NCBI GenBank assembly: GCA_964394445.1
Contig: CAYMXO010000068.1
Coordinates: 1 to 8,537 of the forward strand
DNA: 8,537 bases
Direction: 5' to 3'
Source: Thiopseudomonas sp964394445
Lineage (GTDB): Bacteria; Pseudomonadota; Gammaproteobacteria; Pseudomonadales; Pseudomonadaceae
Below, one piece after another: positions 5,450 through 8,537 of this stretch. The notes beneath the pieces are model-generated. The model was given only the letters and a program-made list of their open reading frames with translations. It did not search any database and was not told the DNA's origin. Both the position numbers and the translations under genes were made by a program. Within the stretch, counting starts at the first letter, position 1. Each line of letters begins with the position of its first letter.

Positions 5450-6544
5450 TCAGTCACCAAAGCTGATGAACAGGTCACGGGCCGTCTGTACCGTATCTCC
5501 CTGTGGATCGACACGCTTTTCCACACTCAACGCTTCTTCCAGCGTTACCAGGGAAATACAGTCTGATTTCAGGCCAACCATGTGCCCCGTCTTGCCAGCT
5601 TCGATTGCCCGCACCGCAGCGGCACCAAAGCGTAGTGCCAGCAGGCGGTCAAAGGTGGTGGGCGAGCCGCCGCGTTGTAAGTGGCCCAGCACCAGCGAGC
5701 GGGTATCCTTGCCGGTGCGGCGGGCAATTTCCTGCGCCACCTGCTCGGCAACACCGCCCAGCACCACATGCTCCCTGCCCAGTTCGGCTTCGTTCTTGAT
5801 GACCACATCACCACCGGATGGAATCGCTCCTTCTGCCGCAACCACAATGCCGTACTTGCGGCCGTTAAGCTCATTGCTCATCAGGTGGGTGCACACCTTG
5901 TCGATATCAAACGGAATTTCAGGAATCAGAATCACATCCGCATTGCCGGAAATGCCACTGTTCAGGGCAATAAAGCCGGCATCACGCCCCATGACTTCAA
6001 CCACCAGAATGCGGTCATGGGACTTGGCCGTCGAGTGCAGGCGGTCAATCGCTTCGGTCGCGATGCCGGTGGCGGTGTCAAAACCGAAGGTCATCTCGGT
6101 ACCGCCAAGATCGTTATCAATGGTTTTGGGTACACCAATCACCGGCATGCCCAGATCGGAAAATCGCCTGGCTATCTCCATGCTGCCGTCACCGCCAACC
6201 GCGATCAGTGCATCAAAGCCCAGGCGCTTGAAGTTGTCCATCACCTTGCCGGACAGGTCGCGCTCTTCACAGTCGCCGGCCACATTGCACACCGGCATGC
6301 GGAACGGATTACCCTTGTTGGTACTGCCCAGGATCGTCCCCCCCTGATTGGCGATACCATCGACCAGGGCTGGAGTCAGACGAATAATCTCATTGGTGTT
6401 GAGCAATCCCGTGTATCCGGACTTGATGCCATACACTTCCCACTGGCGACGATGCGCAGCCATGGTAACGGCCTCGATGACCGCATTGAGCCCCGGCGCA
6501 TCGCCGCCGCCGGTATTGATACAAATTTTCAAACGTCTGGACAT
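5450..6544 (-). CDS. pfkA: 6-phosphofructokinase, group III (ATP-type Gly with PPi-type Lys)
   Basis: A 364-aa cytoplasmic glycolytic enzyme that phosphorylates fructose 6-phosphate. Motifs in order: TGGGDAPGLN (11-20), GGDGS (117-121), PKTIDND (139-145) with catalytic Asp143, EVMGRDAG (183-190), and the family signature GHLQRGGSPTTFDR (287-300). The phosphoryl donor is usually read from two sites. Gly120 (E. coli Gly104) favours ATP, while Lys140 (E. coli Gly124) is typical of PPi-using enzymes. This Gly/Lys pair is known in group III ATP enzymes of actinomycetes, so ATP is the more likely donor. Start 6544 has a strong site (CAGGGAGA, about 6 bases before the ATG); an upstream in-frame ATG at 6592 would overlap the tag stop region. 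The gene follows tag by 48 bases and ends at a strong terminator. Confidence 0.95.
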   Translation of the reverse strand: MSRRLKICINTGGGDAPGLNAVIEAVTMAAHRRQWEVYGIKSGYTGLLNTNEIIRLTPALVDGIANQGGTILGSTNKGNPFRMPVCNVAGDCEERDLSGKVMDNFKRLGFDALIAVGGDGSMEIARRFSDLGMPVIGVPKTIDNDLGGTEMTFGFDTATGIATEAIDRLHSTAKSHDRILVVEVMGRDAGFIALNSGISGNADVILIPEIPFDIDKVCTHLMSNELNGRKYGIVVAAEGAIPSGGDVVIKNEAELGREHVVLGGVAEQVAQEIARRTGKDTRSLVLGHLQRGGSPTTFDRLLALRFGAAAVRAIEAGKTGHMVGLKSDCISLVTLEEALSVEKRVDPQGDTVQTARDLFISFGD

Positions 6545-6569
6545 GGGTGTCTCCCTGAAAAGTGCGCAC

Positions 6570-6578
6570 AATATAGCA
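6570..6578 (-). promoter_or_regulatory. Extended -10 promoter candidate for pfkA
   Basis: In the 48-base tag-pfkA gap, the minus strand reads TGCTATATT, matching the extended -10 form TGnTATAAT at all but one base. No good -35 box is seen 16-18 bases upstream, as is common for extended -10 promoters. It would give a leader of about 20 bases and allow pfkA expression independent of tag. Confidence 0.4.
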
Positions 6579-6592
6579 TATTTGCCGACCAA

Positions 6593-7186
6593 CTATCCTT
6601 TGTGATCGGCACCATGCGGCATATGTTGAGGGTGGCAAAAACAACCGGTCAGATGGTCGTTAACCATCCCCATGGACTGCATGAATGCATAACAGCCAAC
6701 CGGCCCGACAAAGGCAAAACCGGCTTTTTTCAAGGCTTTGCTCATGGCCTGTGATTCGGCTGTTTGTGTCGGCACCTCAGCCATATCGGAGTAATGATTG
6801 ATCCGCGTGCGACCACCGACAAAACTCCACAGCCAGGCAGCAAAGTTCACCCCCTGTTGCTGCAGGCGCAAGTAAGCCCGCGCATTGGTACGGATGGCAG
6901 CCAGCTTTCCACGATGCCGGATCAGCCCGGGATCCTGCTGCAGGCGGTCAAGATCATCATCGCTCATGCTCGCAATCTGTTGCGGATCAAAGCCGTGAAA
7001 GCAGAGGCGGTAATGTTCGCGCTTGCGTAGCACCACCAGCCAGCTCAGCCCCGCCTGCTGCCCTTCCAGACAAAGCTTTTCAAACAGCTTGTGACTGTCA
7101 TGGCAAGGCACACCCCATTCATGGTCATGGTAGTGAATGTAATCGGCATGGCCTGACGGCCATGGGCAACGCGGTTTCCGCTTCAT
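6593..7186 (-). CDS. tag: DNA-3-methyladenine glycosylase I
   Basis: A 197-aa base-excision repair enzyme that removes 3-methyladenine from alkylated DNA. It follows E. coli Tag closely with a 3-residue offset. The zinc-snap ligands are present as Cys7, His20, His178 and Cys182 (NDHLTGC). The active-site glutamate is Glu41 in CLEGQQAGLSW, and IRHRGK, ARAYL, LWSF, SKALKKAGFAFVG and CYAFMQ are conserved. GAAGG lies about 6 bases before the ATG. The gene precedes pfkA by 48 bases on the same strand, so the two may be cotranscribed without an obvious functional link. A divergent small membrane-protein gene lies upstream. Confidence 0.97.
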   Translation of the reverse strand: MKRKPRCPWPSGHADYIHYHDHEWGVPCHDSHKLFEKLCLEGQQAGLSWLVVLRKREHYRLCFHGFDPQQIASMSDDDLDRLQQDPGLIRHRGKLAAIRTNARAYLRLQQQGVNFAAWLWSFVGGRTRINHYSDMAEVPTQTAESQAMSKALKKAGFAFVGPVGCYAFMQSMGMVNDHLTGCFCHPQHMPHGADHKG

Positions 7187-7220
7187 GATCAGCCTTCGCC
7201 TGAATAGTATTTTGCAACTT

Positions 7221-7235
7221 GTGACAACCGGTCAC
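7221..7235. promoter_or_regulatory. Inverted-repeat operator candidate in the tag divergent region
   Basis: GTGAC-AACCG-GTCAC, 5-bp arms with a centre containing ACCGGT, lies 35-49 bases upstream of the tag start codon in the 149-base region between divergent genes. A 9-bp direct repeat TTTGCAACT also occurs at 7211-7219 and 7295-7303. No clear sigma-70 promoter was recognised. The arms are short, so chance cannot be excluded. Confidence 0.25.
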
Positions 7236-7335
7236 TGCGGTTTTGCTTTCGCTCATGTTAGCGTAAAAGCATCTGATCATGATTATTGTGCAGGTTTGCA
7301 ACTGCTGCACATGGCGCTCACCAAAGGTATTCCCC

Positions 7336-7710
7336 ATGCAGAAAACAGACTGGATTGATCGCTTGATAGACACTCTGCGTTCACGCAACATGCTGTTTCT
7401 GCTGGCCGGAATTGCACTTGGCTGGCTGTTGTTTGCCCGCCCCGTACAACAGGACATCATGTTTGTCACCTTTCACAACCAAAGCGACATGATGGTCAAC
7501 TCGGTACATCTGGAGTTCGGCTTTGACCTCAACCAGTCTGACCTGCTGGTGTTGCAGATCAAGCCCGGCGAAGCACGCACCATAGCCATCAACCATGTGC
7601 CCGGGCGCGGTTTTAACACCGAAGTCAGTTATGCCAACGGACATGTTCAAAGCTTTTGTGCCAACCGTGGAGTCACCGGCCAAAATCAGGAAGTGATCCT
7701 GCAGCCCTGA
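7336..7710 (+). CDS. Small membrane-anchored protein of unknown function
   Basis: A 124-aa protein I do not recognise. A charged N-terminus (1-17) is followed by one hydrophobic helix (about 19-35, LFLLAGIALGWLLF) and a polar domain of about 88 residues. The alternating pattern in DIMFVTFHNQSDMMVNSVHL and VLQIKPGEARTIAINHV suggests a beta-sandwich outside the cytoplasm. There is a single cysteine in that domain (Cys108) and no lipobox. Start 7336 was chosen because AAAGG lies about 8 bases upstream; an in-frame ATG at 7279 would add a cysteine-rich tail without good support. The methyltransferase gene follows after 109 bases on the same strand, so the two may share a transcript. Confidence 0.75.
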   Translation: MQKTDWIDRLIDTLRSRNMLFLLAGIALGWLLFARPVQQDIMFVTFHNQSDMMVNSVHLEFGFDLNQSDLLVLQIKPGEARTIAINHVPGRGFNTEVSYANGHVQSFCANRGVTGQNQEVILQP

Positions 7711-7819
7711 GCCCCGCAGGCAGACCGGTTGGCCCGCTTCGGGAAAAGCTGTTAGGTTGTCTGTCAGTTATGGAAAATTCCGGAGCCAGCGTATCCGGCT
7801 CATTGTCAGGGAGTCTGTC

Positions 7820-8473
7820 ATGCATCATGTCAAAACACGCACGCAATCTTTCACCGTGAGCTCGTTCCGGGGCCGGCTGCGCGTGCTCAAGGACAGGATG
7901 CAGTTTTCCGATCCTGATGGAATCGCCAAAAATATCGGCATTTGCTCTGCCAGCTGGAGCCTGTTTGGTCAGCTATGGCCGGCCAGCAAAGTGTTGGCAC
8001 GTGCAGTCGTCAGTATCGATCTGCAAAACCGGCGCATTCTCGAGCTAGGCTGCGGGCTGGGGCTGCCCAGCCTGAAACTGCAGTATCGCGGCGCCGACAT
8101 TACTGCCAGCGACTATCATCCGGCCAGCCAGCAACTGCTTTCTTATAACAGTGACCTGAACAACCTGCCGGAAATCCCCTTTATCCGCCTTGACTGGAAC
8201 AACCCGCCTGCAGGCGAGCAGTATGATGTCATCATCGCCAGCGACGTCCTCTACGACCCGTCACATCCCGGGCTGCTGCAACGTGCCATCCGCAAGCTGG
8301 CCAGCCCGAGGTGCAAGCTGATATTCAGCTGCCCCGGTCGCGGCTACAAAAACCGCTTCAGCCGCAAAATGGCCCGACTCGGTTTTCAGCTGGAAGAACT
8401 GCCGGTTGCTTTCGAACCAAACGAAAAACCGCCCTATAAAGGGCGGCTGCTGGTTTACCGGCGCGGCTTCTGA
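7820..8473 (+). CDS. Class I SAM-dependent methyltransferase, METTL21/Methyltransf_16-like
   Basis: A 217-aa predicted cytoplasmic methyltransferase. It has SAM-binding motif I ILELGCGLGLPSL (73-85), the acidic post-I strand TASDYHP (95-101) and SDVLYD (141-146), whose DxxY is the hallmark of the seven-beta-strand lysine methyltransferases such as METTL21. The N-terminal QLWPASKVLA (51-60) corresponds to the conserved W-P segment before motif I in that family. A protein-lysine substrate is therefore plausible, but the target is unknown. Start 7820 has AGGGAG 6 bases upstream; an in-frame ATG at 7757 adds 21 residues without a ribosome site. The 3' end contains a minus-strand terminator-like hairpin (8424-8446). 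Confidence 0.88.
   Translation: MHHVKTRTQSFTVSSFRGRLRVLKDRMQFSDPDGIAKNIGICSASWSLFGQLWPASKVLARAVVSIDLQNRRILELGCGLGLPSLKLQYRGADITASDYHPASQQLLSYNSDLNNLPEIPFIRLDWNNPPAGEQYDVIIASDVLYDPSHPGLLQRAIRKLASPRCKLIFSCPGRGYKNRFSRKMARLGFQLEELPVAFEPNEKPPYKGRLLVYRRGF
8424..8446 (-). terminator. Minus-strand rho-independent terminator inside the methyltransferase 3' end
   Basis: Read on the minus strand: CCGCCCT-TTAT-AGGGCGG followed by TTTTTCG, a complete 7-bp stem, tetraloop and U-run. It falls in the last 50 bases of the plus-strand methyltransferase and could stop transcription from a convergent gene to the right of the window. On the plus strand it is simply coding (PPYKGR). A minus-strand frame entering at 8535 stops at about 8457, just before it, but is too short to identify. 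Confidence 0.6.
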
Positions 8474-8476
8474 TCT

Positions 8477-8506
8477 GCCGGCACCCTGTCCACACAGGGT
8501 GCCGGC
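8477..8506. terminator. Strong hairpin after the methyltransferase gene
   Basis: Arms GCCGGCACCCTGT and ACAGGGTGCCGGC form a perfect 13-bp stem with loop CCAC, starting 4 bases after the stop codon. No T-run follows on either strand, so it is at best an imperfect terminator or an mRNA 3'-end stabiliser. Confidence 0.6.
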
Positions 8507-8537
8507 CTGAAACAGTCCGGCAGAATCACTCCCACTC

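Noticed and set aside
5681..6754. 357-codon plus-strand open frame opposite pfkA and tag
   Set aside because: It runs antisense across two clearly identified genes and encodes no recognisable motif.
1..8537. tRNA, rRNA, CRISPR array, insertion sequence or prophage
   Set aside because: No cloverleaf, regular spaced repeats, transposase or phage protein motifs were seen on either strand.

Overview
The window looks like chromosomal housekeeping and accessory DNA from a gammaproteobacterium. The fused CysN-CysC protein is very close to the pseudomonad/oceanospirillal type, and the DUF4332 protein, the PACE efflux pump, the ChaN-like lipoprotein and Tag all fit. The species cannot be named from the sequence. 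There is no sign of a prophage, insertion sequence or CRISPR array. One run of exactly 100 N (5139-5238) is an assembly gap inside a gene.

Layout. Positions 1-265 are non-coding or nearly so. They hold a long palindromic element (122-222) with 24-bp perfect arms, just upstream of cysNC (266-2158, +), a bifunctional sulfate-activation enzyme. A strong hairpin (2178-2207) separates cysNC from a convergent DUF4332 helix-hairpin-helix protein (2222-2632, -). Next comes a PACE-family efflux protein (2820-3236, -), divergent from an MFS transporter (3397-4611, +) across 160 bp that carries a promoter and an inverted-repeat operator candidate. The MFS gene overlaps tail-to-tail by 19 bp with a ChaN-like haem-binding lipoprotein (4593-5347, -, interrupted by the gap). 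On the same minus strand, behind a clear terminator, lie a group III 6-phosphofructokinase (5450-6544) and DNA-3-methyladenine glycosylase I, tag (6593-7186). Divergent from tag are a small membrane-anchored protein of unknown function (7336-7710, +) and a METTL21-like class I methyltransferase (7820-8473, +).

How the genes relate. The genes do not form one pathway. cysNC belongs to sulfate assimilation, but its usual partner cysD is not directly upstream within the window. tag and pfkA may be read together, with an extra promoter candidate between them. The PACE and MFS genes form a divergent transporter pair that could be co-regulated.

The most interesting signal is the palindromic element before cysNC. 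On the strand read toward cysNC, and not on the other, it displays two hairpin loops that each match the CsrA/RsmA recognition motif CANGGANG inside a hexaloop closed by a C-G pair. It could be a post-transcriptional control site in the cysNC leader or a copy of a dispersed CsrA-binding repeat. The second point of interest is the phosphofructokinase, which combines the glycine typical of ATP-using enzymes with the lysine typical of PPi-using ones.
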